19,273 nucleotides of DNA from Baffinella frigidus (GCA_026770585.1 MU646556.1:90140-109412), one strand, 5' to 3'. Counted from the first letter of the stretch, positions 13,601-14,396 are shown. A program made the numbers and translations. The notes: generated by a model from the letters alone, not told the origin.

Positions 13601-14073
13601 GAGTAGGACCTACTCACGCGGTCTCTCTTAGCGTAGTGGTCTCAGCGTGAGAAGGACCGCCTACAGGGGTACCTCGCTCATACGAAACTGCCCCCCTCCT
13701 AGGACCACCGTAGGGCCCTAGGCATAGCCCTACTGTAGGGTCCTAGGGGGGTGCGGTTTCTTATGAGCGAGGTACCCCTGTACCAGCTAGTCCGAACCCG
13801 GAATTCGGAACCCGGGATTCGGAACCCGGAACCCGGAACCAGAATCCCGGAAACCCGGAAACCGGAATTCGGAACCCGGAACAAGAAACCACTAAACCCG
13901 GAGCCCGAAACCCTACCCGAACCTCGGAACCCGAAACCCGAAACCCGAAACCCGAAACCCGAAACCCGAAACCCGAAACCCGAACGCAGGTATTCTCCAT
14001 CGCGTTTGGAGTGCAGGCCGCGGGGGCGGGCCTGTTCCTCCTCCTCGCTTCATCAGACCGCGTTCTTTTTTAG
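104..14073 (+). CDS. Split gene for an SLC17/PHT4-type MFS anion transporter, 10 exons, 5' incomplete
   Basis: Ten exons, listed separately, join without a frame break into 290 residues and a TAG stop. Intron phases after exons 1-9 are 1, 0, 2, 0, 0, 2, 1, 1, 0, and every junction matches across the intron. All introns start GT and end AG, and each exon starts with G. Motifs in order fit the anion:cation symporter family (SLC17; plastid PHT4/ANTR in plants), which carries phosphate or organic anions across membranes: W-Q-x-M-F-F-F after helix 4, I-P-W-x-K-I-L-R before helix 7, F-Y-T-M-L-T-E-L-P, E-A-G-F-x-S-M-L-P-Y, G-D-V-I-I-S-R-G with a following R-K, S-V-G-N-T-V-A-S-L-P-G, and S-P-V-L-T-G-I-I-L-D. 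Typical members have 400-550 residues, so roughly the first 130 are missing upstream. Substrate and membrane cannot be told. An intact frame through so much repeat DNA suggests a working gene, but a recently dead copy is not excluded. Confidence 0.85.
224..280 (+). pseudogene. Two partial copies of the exon 1 3' edge
   Basis: The exon-1 end recurs at 224-236 (donor lost, tagcag then ttcc) and 259-280 (ATG TTC TTC TTC CTG GCA G, then ggttgg). Both lie downstream of exon 1 in a pyrimidine-rich stretch. Confidence 0.7.
281..588. other. Intron 1 sequence, nothing recognised
   Basis: C-rich DNA to about 340, then mixed sequence. I see no exon copy, tandem repeat or foldback structure before 589. 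Confidence 0.5.
607..706. mobile_element. Foldback MITE, TCCCTTAAGTGGCG family
   Basis: Inverted ends tccctta.gtgacc and ggtcac.taaggga, 100 bases, flanked by TA on both sides (605-606 and 707-708). The inside has the tcatacgccctaccgtaggcccctaggacctgc core shared with the elements at 16825 and 17968. No coding capacity. Confidence 0.8.
797..952. mobile_element. Foldback MITE, GGGTAACGKCCTGAAAA family
   Basis: 156 bases, almost wholly self-complementary (arms with aaaatggggtagttaggcct and caatgccgta), flanked by TA at 795-796 and 953-954. The same family is at 2592-2752 and 16663-16822. Confidence 0.85.
1052..1195 (-). repeat. Two copies of the GTTGAC dispersed repeat
   Basis: gactattctaaagttgacgt, then ccagggttcgtggtacac and caacttt, occurs at 1052-1100 and again at 1136-1190. 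Read on the minus strand it matches the family that follows exon 6 (aagttgacggatttgtacc ... gtcaactt ... gaatagtc). Confidence 0.78.
1214..1384. mobile_element. Foldback element with about 60-base arms
   Basis: The left arm (tctcgtcaggtatttgattt ... actacacgt) and right arm (acgtgtagtaaatttcgtg ... caaatacctgacgggatgaga) are imperfect inverted copies around a loop of about 40 bases. No clear TA ends. Confidence 0.75.
1385..1612. other. Intron 1 sequence with short local repeats
   Basis: It holds a small hairpin (gagggcagaccctgccctc, 1440-1460), two copies of tctcgaaagctgactcaacc (1506 and 1532), and repeated acgaccttta/gacctttaca phrases that continue to about 1800. Confidence 0.5.
1616..1752. 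mobile_element. Foldback MITE, GCTCTGTCCCA family
   Basis: Ends gctctgtccca and tggaacagggc, 137 bases, flanked by TA at 1614-1615 and 1753-1754. Inner arms attatttcgc.ccccccaaa and tttcgggggg.gcgaaataat. A truncated copy is at 14397-14503. Confidence 0.82.
1823..1893 (+). pseudogene. Partial copy of exon 2, 5' edge
   Basis: Acceptor ttcag ends at 1822. The frame of exon 2 gives L-G-C-T-W-A-V-F-L-P-L-I-C-S-S-T-P-V and then loses similarity, with no donor. It lies about 140 bases upstream of the full exon, and similar ccttctta-type sequence precedes both. Confidence 0.8.
1962..2077 (+). CDS. Exon 2: end of helix 6 and central loop
   Basis: Acceptor ccag ends at 1961; donor gtttga starts at 2078. 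GT completes the glycine codon left by exon 1, then come 38 codons (residues 31-68). The hydrophobic start (L-G-C-T-W-A-V-C-F-L-F-I) and the polar end (S-S-I-H-R-A-E-L-A-K-L) match the family helix G-x-x-W-x-x-x-W and its following S-x-H-P-x-I-x-x-x-E-L. It ends in phase 0 on CAG. A 5' partial copy lies upstream (1823) and three 3' partial copies lie downstream (2236, 2368, 2541). Confidence 0.85.
2236..2292 (+). pseudogene. Partial copy of exon 2, 3' edge (first)
   Basis: Nineteen codons, H-S-S-I-H-R-A-Q-L-A-K-L-S-F-A-M-G-H-Q, followed by donor gtttac. The acceptor half is missing; it is preceded by degenerate telomere-like DNA. Confidence 0.82.
2368..2403 (+). pseudogene. Partial copy of exon 2, 3' edge (second)
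   Basis: Twelve codons, E-L-A-K-L-S-F-A-M-D-P-Q, identical in protein to the end of exon 2. The donor is destroyed (gcctt). Confidence 0.8.
2541..2578 (+). pseudogene. Partial copy of exon 2, 3' edge (third), broken
   Basis: N-S-S-M-H-R-A-D-L-A-K-L then a stop. It breaks off 13 bases before the foldback element at 2592. Confidence 0.7.
2592..2752. mobile_element. Foldback MITE, GGGTAACGKCCTGAAAA family
   Basis: 161 bases with arms ggctaacgtcctgaaaaccg and cggttttcaggacgtta. Flanked by TA on the left and CA on the right. The middle carries ccgtagg/cctacgg palindromes. Confidence 0.85.
2753..3283. other. Intron 2 sequence with dispersed repeat and a perfect palindrome
   Basis: 2881-2945 (ggataaggttctagtacac ... 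gatggactgcatccgtgaag) recurs at 12750-12811. 3067-3092 is a perfect 26-base palindrome around GGATCC. 3126-3240 (tgcgattgaccaccctcagg ... agccacggaccaacaaag) recurs in part at 3840-3925, and in part inverted near 7757-7812. No exon seen. Confidence 0.6.
3284..3331 (+). pseudogene. Partial copy of exon 3, 5' edge (first)
   Basis: Acceptor atctcag ends at 3283. E-E-G-G-T-P-A-A-I-L-C-L-K-I-P matches the first half of exon 3, then it runs into telomere-like DNA. The 100 bases upstream (from about 3167) are repeated before the full exon (from about 3840), so the duplicated unit includes intron sequence. Confidence 0.78.
3327..3448 (+). repeat. Interstitial telomere-like array
   Basis: ccctaaacct, cccctaaccc and aaccccaat variants, C-rich on the + strand. 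Confidence 0.85.
3478..3584. mobile_element. Foldback element around a GGATCC centre
   Basis: tggctcaaacagtgc at the left and gcactgtttgagcca at the right, with inner arms cgattt.cccttg.atcggggtcgg and ccgaccccgatgtcaaggtaaatcgg. 107 bases. Confidence 0.75.
3585..3800. other. Intron 2 sequence, nothing recognised but a short telomere-like run
   Basis: GC-rich unique sequence to about 3745, then ccccaaaccctcatttctaa-type repeat to 3796. The open frame across it joins repeat and exon-3 scraps and is not taken as a gene. Confidence 0.5.
3801..3836 (+). pseudogene. Partial copy of exon 3, 5' edge (second)
   Basis: Acceptor agcag ends at 3800. E-E-G-G-T-P-A-A-I-P-P-R, then the copy is cut off and the intron unit with acagaaccaagagccacgga starts again. 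Confidence 0.75.
3964..4058 (+). CDS. Exon 3: loop into helix 7
   Basis: Acceptor tctcag ends at 3963; donor gtgcac starts at 4059. It encodes residues 69-99 and two bases of residue 100. The motif I-P-W-V-K-I-L-R-C-P-S-A-W-A-C-F-I-G-H-F fits the family's P-W-R-x-I-L-x-x-x-x-V-W-A-x-x-x-x-H-F, where the central loop enters helix 7. TG at the end plus G of exon 4 makes the tryptophan of the conserved N-W. Reading on past the donor hits a stop within three codons, which supports splicing here. Two 5' partial copies precede it and three 3' copies follow it. Confidence 0.87.
4059..4445 (+). repeat. Telomere-like DNA with three copies of the exon 3 3' edge
   Basis: Copies at 4226-4258 and 4351-4383 (about 125 bases apart) read A-C-F-I-G-H-F-A-F-N, end in TG and are followed by gtgcgctacc. 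A shorter one (caactg, gtgcactccc) is at 4100-4116. Each is followed directly by CCCTAAA-like repeats. Confidence 0.82.
4441..4690 (+). pseudogene. Exon 4 5' copy held between inverted intron arms
   Basis: Acceptor tatttcag ends at 4532. 4533-4610 reads S-F-Y-T-I-M-T-E-L-P-S-F-L-S-L-L-L-H-F-E and ends in TGA after K-A-G. The flanks are inverted copies of each other: the left arm (4441-4532, with acttctctgcgcactgctg) reappears as its reverse complement at about 4608-4690, beginning ctgaaatagggcactgtg. The right arm therefore carries an antisense copy of the acceptor region. Confidence 0.72.
4773..4842 (+). pseudogene. Two short copies of the exon 4 acceptor edge
   Basis: gtatttcag then GCCGTTCTACACGA at 4773, and tgtttcag then GTCGTTCTACACGA at 4824. 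Both lose similarity after about 15-20 bases. Confidence 0.75.
4876..5060 (+). pseudogene. Exon 4 5' copy followed by inverted acceptor sequence
   Basis: Acceptor attcag ends at 4875. 4876-4939 reads S-F-Y-T-M-L-T-E-L-P-T-F-L-S-L-S-L-H-F-E. From 4941 the sequence turns into the reverse complement of the exon-4 acceptor region (gtgtagaacgacctgaaata), followed by the inverted intron arm to about 5060. Confidence 0.75.
5200..5305 (+). CDS. Exon 4: helix 7 end and helix 8
   Basis: Acceptor gctgtatttcag ends at 5199; donor gtgcga starts at 5306. After the first G it gives 35 residues (101-135): S-F-Y-T-M-L-T-E-L-P, then L-R-E-A-G-F-V-S-M-L-P-Y-I-V-Q. This is the clearest family signature, equivalent to F-x-x-L-T-W-x-P-T-Y and L-x-E-S-G-x-x-x-x-L-P-Y/W. 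The usual W of L-T-W-x-P is E here. It is the only one of five exon-4 5' copies that continues to a donor. A possible branch point (TAACT) lies about 27 bases before the acceptor. Confidence 0.88.
5310..5458. mobile_element. Foldback element in intron 4
   Basis: tctccacaaaagtattaatt.aattgctttt and caattaattgatacttgtatggaga are inverted, as are acgaaatttactac and gtgtagtaatttc. About 150 bases. The right arm recurs at 9985-10025. Confidence 0.7.
5463..5545 (-). repeat. Copy of the GTTGAC dispersed repeat
   Basis: ctagctctgcctcactcggg, gaccgactattctcaaattgac and gtacaaatc. This is the reverse complement of 11190-11276, which ends gaatagtcgggcaccccgac and tgaggcagagctag. Confidence 0.7.
5600..5792. 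mobile_element. Foldback MITE, GAGCGGTTTTC family
   Basis: gagcggttttctcatctgtc and gacagatgcgaaaaccgctc are inverted ends, flanked by TA at 5598-5599 and 5793-5794. The inner arms (gggctccaattccggc and gccggaattggagccc) are nearly perfect. 193 bases. End fragments (ggccgacagatgagaaaacc) lie at 12858 and 13003. Confidence 0.85.
5853..5897 (+). pseudogene. Partial copy of exon 4, 3' edge
   Basis: Fifteen codons, L-R-E-A-G-F-V-S-M-L-P-C-S-V-Q, match the end of exon 4. The donor is lost (gggg). It lies downstream of the full exon and just before the CT microsatellite. Confidence 0.82.
5908..6060 (+). repeat. CT microsatellite
   Basis: Long tctctctc runs interrupted by tatgcc, directly after the exon-4 3' scrap. 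Open frames on both strands are low-complexity artefacts. Confidence 0.92.
6130..6450 (+). repeat. Interstitial telomere-like array, abutting exon 5 copies
   Basis: ccctaaaccc, ccccaaaccc and cccgaaaccc runs, interrupted by the exon-5 scrap at 6334. A short further run at 6722-6755 leads into the true acceptor. Confidence 0.92.
6334..6490 (+). pseudogene. Two partial copies of exon 5, 5' edge
   Basis: Acceptor tttttcag ends at 6333. 6334-6363 reads V-A-F-S-I-G-G-G-M-L and then runs into telomere-like DNA. 6453-6490 (V-F-P-I-G-G-G-L-L-G) has lost its AG. Smaller scraps of the same acceptor (cag then gtggtgta) are at 6117, 6591 and 6702. Confidence 0.8.
6765..6845 (+). CDS. Exon 5: helix 8 and conserved loop 8-9
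   Basis: Acceptor ctttttcag ends at 6764; donor gtcgat starts at 6846. It encodes residues 136-162 in phase 0: S-I-G-G-G-M-L-G-D-V-I-I-S-R-G then L-S-R-T-H-T-R-K. This matches the family loop G-G-x-x-A-D-x-L-I-x-R-G-x-S-x-T-x-V-R-K, an MFS motif-A-like cytosolic loop with the key D, R-G and R-K kept. The 3' half is repeated twice downstream (6987-7034, 7098-7148), each copy ending AAG then gtccaa. The donor chosen keeps the frame into exon 6, but one of the two later donors could also be used. Confidence 0.82.
6846..6986. other. Intron 5 start with a small hairpin
   Basis: gtaccaggatttccagg and cctgaaaatcctggtac (6865-6935) are inverted around a spacer of about 35 bases with gacgtgac repeats. 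The end (tgtagttgtatagcgtatac) resembles 8052-8072. Confidence 0.5.
6987..7148 (+). pseudogene. Two partial copies of exon 5, 3' edge
   Basis: 6987-7034 reads D-V-I-I-S-R-G-I-V-S-R-T-H-T-R-K and 7098-7148 reads G-D-V-I-I-S-R-G-I-L-S-Q-S-H-S-R-K. Both end AAG with donor gtccaa, and about 30 bases of following intron are shared. They lack the acceptor half. Either donor could compete with the one at 6846. Confidence 0.85.
7149..7418. other. Intron 5 sequence with caaaccgaatcaaac repeats
   Basis: Short repeats caccaaaccgaatcaaacgg at 7212 and 7236. Similar aaccaaa repeats precede exon 6 (8094-8170). A brief telomere-like run is at 7370-7390. Confidence 0.5.
7419..7653. mobile_element. Foldback MITE, TTGTAGAAATGGGCTCCGCGCGG family
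   Basis: Inverted ends ttgtagaaatgggctccgcg and cgcggagcccatttctacaa, flanked by TA at 7417-7418 and 7654-7655. 235 bases. A second copy is at 9221-9421. No coding capacity. Confidence 0.88.
7654..7876. other. Intron 5 sequence with part of a dispersed repeat
   Basis: The piece gattgaccaccatcacgtg to tggtccgtggctac (7757-7812) is related to the block near 3126-3225. A short hairpin (cccgggttttccggg) is at 7726-7741. Confidence 0.45.
7877..7990 (+). repeat. Minisatellite of 21-base units
   Basis: About five near-identical units of gccgttacaccataaccgaaa, ending just before the exon-6 5' scrap at 7993. Confidence 0.93.
7993..8026 (+). pseudogene. Partial copy of exon 6, 5' edge
   Basis: Acceptor accag ends at 7992. 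V-F-M-T-V-A-L then divergence and no donor. It lies 180 bases upstream of the full exon and directly after the 21-base tandem repeat. Confidence 0.75.
8172..8224 (+). CDS. Exon 6: helix 9
   Basis: Acceptor aaccaaaccag ends at 8171; donor gtgatc starts at 8225. A 53-base exon giving residues 163-179, A-F-M-T-V-A-L-L-V-P-A-S-C-L-V-A-C, plus two bases of a glycine codon. It sits where the family has x-G-F-x-x-P-A-x-x-L-x-x-L (helix 9), directly after R-K. The exon is small, but the phase at both ends, the proline position, one upstream 5' copy (7993) and three downstream 3' copies support it. Confidence 0.75.
8225..9020 (+). repeat. Tandem series: exon 6 3' edge plus GTTGAC repeat
   Basis: The end of exon 6 recurs at 8351-8361 (gcagctgcgg-like, followed by gc), 8664-8682 (GTCCCCGTCGCCTGCGG, gtggcc) and 8855-8868 (CTCGTCGGCTGCGG, gtgatc). 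After the exon and after two of the three scraps comes a copy of the dispersed repeat with aagttgacggatttgtacc and a gtcaactt...gaatagtc end (8229-8340, 8755-8812, 8893-8945; a shorter piece at 8988-9020). After the 8351 scrap only a short cagttgactgatcc piece is seen. The pattern suggests a unit duplicated several times. Confidence 0.72.
8485..8616 (+). repeat. GA-rich microsatellite
   Basis: Imperfect gagagagg/gaggg repeats of about 130 bases. Open frames through it on both strands are low-complexity artefacts. Confidence 0.9.
9022..9220. other. Intron 6 sequence with a solo MITE end
   Basis: 9073-9097 (tttcgtatgagcgaggtacc, then tctgta) matches the right end of the CAGGGGTACCTCGCTCA family. 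No left end is near, so it is a remnant. The rest is unrecognised. Confidence 0.55.
9221..9421. mobile_element. Foldback MITE, second TTGTMGAAATGGGCTCCGCGCGG copy
   Basis: ttgtcgaaatgggctccgcg and cgcgaagcccatttcgacaa, flanked by TA at 9219-9220 and 9422-9423. The arms include gaggtcaggtcag and ctgacctgacctcg. 201 bases. Confidence 0.88.
9456..9480 (+). pseudogene. Scrap of the exon 7 acceptor edge
   Basis: gtgttctgtcag at 9456-9467 repeats the sequence just before exon 7 and is followed by gaaggtcgcc instead of gatggcgacg. Confidence 0.65.
9584..9661 (+). pseudogene. Divergent exon 7 copy (variant form, first)
   Basis: gtgttctgtcac (the AG lost) then g and ATG GCT ACA. The frame reads M-A-T-P-T-E-A-I-L-S-W-H-H-V-F-L-L-I-P-L-G, hydrophobic like exon 7 but different after the first residues. 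No GT follows at the expected end. Confidence 0.6.
9746..9770 (+). pseudogene. Partial copy of exon 7, 5' edge
   Basis: aatcag then GATGGCTACGTCCTCCACC. Similarity ends after about 20 bases, where gacaaggctggt starts; that sequence also occurs near 9891. Confidence 0.7.
9818..9900 (+). pseudogene. Divergent exon 7 copy (variant form, second)
   Basis: Intact acceptor gtgttctgtcag ends at 9817. Then M-A-T-S-L-N-E-A-I-M-L-W-Y-H-V-F-L-L-I-P-L-G, the same variant as at 9584. The donor position is gc, so it could not be joined with a canonical donor. Confidence 0.65.
9948..10030 (+). pseudogene. Exon 7 5' copy cut by part of a foldback element
   Basis: Acceptor gtgttctgtcag ends at 9947. M-A-T-S-S-T-T-A-V-A follows to about 9980, then gcgtagtaattttcgttgcc and caattgatgaatac, similar to the right arm of the element at 5310-5458. 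Confidence 0.72.
10123..10181 (+). CDS. Exon 7: helix 9-10 link
   Basis: Acceptor gtgttctgtcag ends at 10122; donor gtccac starts at 10182. G completes the glycine from exon 6, then 19 codons (residues 181-199) M-A-T-S-S-T-T-A-V-A-L-M-T-T-S-I-G-I-S, and the last G opens the glycine of exon 8. It fits the family stretch A-x-x-x-M-T-x-x-x-G-x-S-G before helix 10. Five 5' copies precede it (9456-9980) and two 3' copies follow it (10414, 10644). It is the only copy with both edges intact. Confidence 0.8.
10182..10413. other. Start of intron 7, nothing coding
   Basis: It contains accctacggtaggcaacccg and cctacgg-type short palindromic pieces (10253-10315) like the cores of the MITEs, but no defined ends. 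Confidence 0.45.
10414..10431 (+). pseudogene. Scrap of exon 7, 3' edge (first)
   Basis: TTCCATCGGCATCTCAG is identical in its last 14 bases to the end of exon 7; the donor is lost (gg). Confidence 0.65.
10432..10533 (+). repeat. Tandem GTTGACGGATTT pieces
   Basis: Four successive versions of caccaaagttgacggattt (10460-10530), an internal expansion of the dispersed GTTGAC repeat. Confidence 0.75.
10603..10645 (+). repeat. TC microsatellite
   Basis: About 20 TC units, immediately before the exon-7 3' scrap. Confidence 0.92.
10644..10673 (+). pseudogene. Partial copy of exon 7, 3' edge (second)
   Basis: CGCTCATGACGACCTC, then TGGCATCTCAG with donor gtgcaa. It lies directly after a TC microsatellite and directly before a telomere-like array. 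Confidence 0.75.
10678..10806 (+). repeat. Interstitial telomere-like array
   Basis: Mostly exact ccctaaa units with ccctcacc and ccctgaac variants, starting four bases after a duplicated exon-7 donor. A decayed continuation is at 10918-10970. Confidence 0.92.
10840..10918 (+). repeat. GTTGAC dispersed repeat
   Basis: ctccaaagttgacggatgtg twice, then taccacacacctagattgtc and aactta. Flanked on both sides by telomere-like DNA. Confidence 0.78.
11006..11134. mobile_element. Foldback element in intron 7
   Basis: ccaccctggaggcaact and the inverted ttgcctccagggtgg, with a second inner pair (ccacagatgccacc and ggtggcatctgtgg). 129 bases. Confidence 0.78.
11190..11276 (+). repeat. GTTGAC dispersed repeat, long version
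   Basis: gctccaaagttgacggatgt, gtaccacacacctggattg, gaatagtcgggcaccccgac, tgaggcagagctag. It shows the family extends past gaatagtc. Confidence 0.78.
11324..11475. mobile_element. Foldback element with perfect 49-base arms
   Basis: 11324-11372 and 11427-11475 are exact reverse complements (ends cttatctcagaaaagg and ccttttctgagataag). The loop has a GTTGAC piece. TA lies two bases inside each end. Zero divergence suggests recent insertion or conversion. Confidence 0.88.
11531..11650. mobile_element. Foldback element in intron 7
   Basis: cctcacagtctgggcaaat and atttgcccaagttgtgagg are inverted; the centre ggccgtcggattccgacggcc is a near-perfect palindrome. Confidence 0.72.
11651..11932. other. 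Intron 7 sequence with two small hairpins
   Basis: Hairpins at about 11799-11850 (gattagtcgtcgtcc / ggacgatgactaatc) and 11876-11918 (ttagtcaacag / ctgttgactaa). A long open frame on the minus strand here crosses the foldback element at 11531 and is not supported as a gene. Confidence 0.55.
11933..11978 (+). pseudogene. Partial copy of exon 8, 5' edge (first)
   Basis: Acceptor ccgcag ends at 11932. L-A-N-T-G-V-S-A-N-Y-L-E-I matches exon 8, then it runs into the 26-30 base tandem repeat. Confidence 0.8.
11975..12117 (+). repeat. Minisatellite of 26-30 base units
   Basis: Five imperfect units of the type tttgcccttctg.atcgggggtgacc, lying exactly between the two exon-8 5' scraps. Confidence 0.88.
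12120..12165 (+). pseudogene. Partial copy of exon 8, 5' edge (second)
   Basis: Acceptor gcacag ends at 12119. L-A-H-T-G-V-S-A-D-Y-L-E-I-S then TGA. It sits between the tandem repeat and telomere-like DNA. Confidence 0.8.
12169..12234 (+). repeat. Telomere-like array, abutting exon 8
   Basis: ccctgaaccc, cccgaaaccc and ccctaaaccc, ending one or two bases before the acceptor cgcag. Confidence 0.88.
12237..12335 (+). CDS. Exon 8: helix 10 region
   Basis: Acceptor aaacccgcag ends at 12236; donor gtacag starts at 12336. Residues 201-232 include L-A-N-T-G-V-S-A-N-Y-L-E-I-S and S-V-G-N-T-V-A-S-L-P, plus a split glycine at each end. The family has G-F-x-x-x-G-x-x-x-N-x-x-D-I-A-P-R-Y-A-G-x-L-x-G-x-S-N-T-x-G-T-L-P-G. 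The N, G and N-T-x-x-x-L-P-G are kept, but D-I-A-P-R is E-I-S-A-G, an unusual change at a conserved spot. Two 5' copies lie upstream (11933, 12120). I found no 3' copy downstream. Confidence 0.85.
12336..12626. other. Intron 8 start, no exon seen
   Basis: Unique sequence with a short telomere-like run (ctctaaaccctgaaccctaag, 12560-12600) before the first exon-9 scrap. Confidence 0.5.
12627..12673 (+). pseudogene. Partial copy of exon 9, 5' edge (first)
   Basis: Acceptor ttcgcag ends at 12626. M-V-S-P-V-L-T-G-I-I-L-D-H-Y, then gatttacttccagc in place of the cysteine loop. Confidence 0.82.
12674..12905. other. Intron 8 sequence with perfect palindrome and dispersed repeats
   Basis: 12707-12730 is a perfect 24-base palindrome around GAATTC. 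12750-12811 repeats 2881-2945. 12838-12885 holds an end fragment of the 5600 element. Confidence 0.7.
12906..12953 (+). pseudogene. Partial copy of exon 9, 5' edge (second)
   Basis: Acceptor tctcgcag ends at 12905. It reads K-V-L-P-V-L-P-G-I-I-L-D-P-C then gattgacttccagc, the same break point as the first copy, so the two derive from one event plus a later duplication. Confidence 0.82.
13088..13179 (+). CDS. Exon 9: helix 11 and loop 11-12
   Basis: Acceptor atctcgcag ends at 13087; donor gtccgc starts at 13180. Residues 234-263: M-V-S-P-V-L-T-G-I-I-L-D-H-Y, then a loop with two cysteines (A-C-S-P-A-D-P-A-A-C-K-A-A-Y-Q-L). This fits G-x-x-x-P-x-x-x-G-x-I-x-D followed by the W-Q-x-V-F that opens helix 12, with Y-Q-L here and V-F in exon 10. 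A possible branch point (CTAAC) lies about 25 bases before the acceptor. Two 5' copies lie upstream (12627, 12906) and 3' copies downstream (13411, 13781). Confidence 0.86.
13183..13410 (+). repeat. Intron 9, first copy of a 290-base tandem duplication
   Basis: ccgaaac array (13188-13227), then accactacgctaagagagac, cacccccgcggttagcgtgag and a foldback part (ctctacacggtgtgccc / gggcacgcggtgtag) ending gtagtgg. The array and unit recur at 13468-13610. Confidence 0.82.
13411..13467 (+). pseudogene. Partial copy of exon 9, 3' edge
   Basis: D-L-Y-A-C-S-P-A-D-P-A-A-C-K-A-A-Y-Q-L with donor gtccga, 288 bases after the same codons of the full exon. The following intron is duplicated as well (ccgaaac array, then accactacgctaagagagac). 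A tip (taccagctagtccg) recurs at 13781. Confidence 0.85.
13523..13640. mobile_element. Foldback element, accactacgctaagagagac family
   Basis: accactacgctaagagagacc at 13523 and its inverse ggtctctcttagcgtagtgg ending at 13640, with gtgagtaggacctactcac in the centre. Confidence 0.8.
13664..13780. mobile_element. Foldback MITE, CAGGGGTACCTCGCTCATAAGAAA family (copy 1)
   Basis: Inverted ends caggggtacctcgctcatac and tatgagcgaggtacccctg, flanked by TA at 13662-13663 and 13781-13782. The core has cctaggaccaccgtaggg. 117 bases, no coding capacity. Confidence 0.88.
13791..13987 (+). repeat. Telomere-like array drifting to CCCGAAA/CCCGGAA, abutting exon 10
   Basis: cccggaattcggaacccgg variants, then eight nearly exact aacccga units (about 13925-13985) up to the acceptor gcag. 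Confidence 0.9.
13990..14073 (+). CDS. Exon 10: helix 12 and C-terminus
   Basis: Acceptor cgaacgcag ends at 13989. Reading from GTA gives 27 residues (264-290): V-F-S-I-A-F-G-V-Q-A-A-G-A-G-L-F-L-L-L-A, then S-S-D-R-V-L-F and TAG at 14071. This is the last helix and short tail of the family (V-F-x-I-x-x-x-x-x-x-x-G-x-x-F-x-x-x-x-x-x-G-E). A second 3' copy at 14338-14391 ends two residues later with Y-M and TAA, so the TAG here is probably a TAC-to-TAG change that shortens the tail by two residues. Confidence 0.82.
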   Translation, partial: VFSIAFGVQAAGAGLFLLLASSDRVLF

Positions 14074-14337
14074 GTTTTAGTTGTGTGGTGTGGTCATATG
14101 ACGGATTCAATAAACTATTCTCTCTCTCTGAGGGCATCTGGAGGAGTCGCCATTACAGTTTTGGTGTTTGTGACTTTTTCGATGGGGTTGCTTTTTCAAG
14201 GGGTTGCTGTAATTTTCGAGGGGTTGCTCGAAAAAAGTCCCGACACCCTTCGTAGGGTGGTCTTAGGCTCATAGGCATAGACCTGGTGTGGTCCTTGTTT
14301 TCGAGTGACCCTGTATTGATACCACAACAACCCCCCA
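14074..14337. other. DNA after the stop, with a hairpin
   Basis: Likely 3' UTR or spacer. gactttttcga (14170) pairs with tcgaaaaaagtc (14229), and the phrase ttttggtgtttgtgactttt also occurs near 11612. Confidence 0.45.
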
Positions 14338-14391
14338 GCGGGCCTGTTCGTCCTCCTTGCTTCCTCGGACCGCGTTCTCTTCTACATGTAA
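14338..14391 (+). pseudogene. Second copy of the exon 10 3' end
   Basis: A-G-L-F-V-L-L-A-S-S-D-R-V-L-F-Y-M then TAA at 14389. It lies 265 bases after the same codons of exon 10. TGTAA (14387-14391), the poly(A) signal of green algae, overlaps this stop, which may be chance. It could be an alternative terminal exon, but the sequence before it (ccccccag) starts inside the helix. Confidence 0.7.
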
Positions 14392-14396
14392 TCCTA

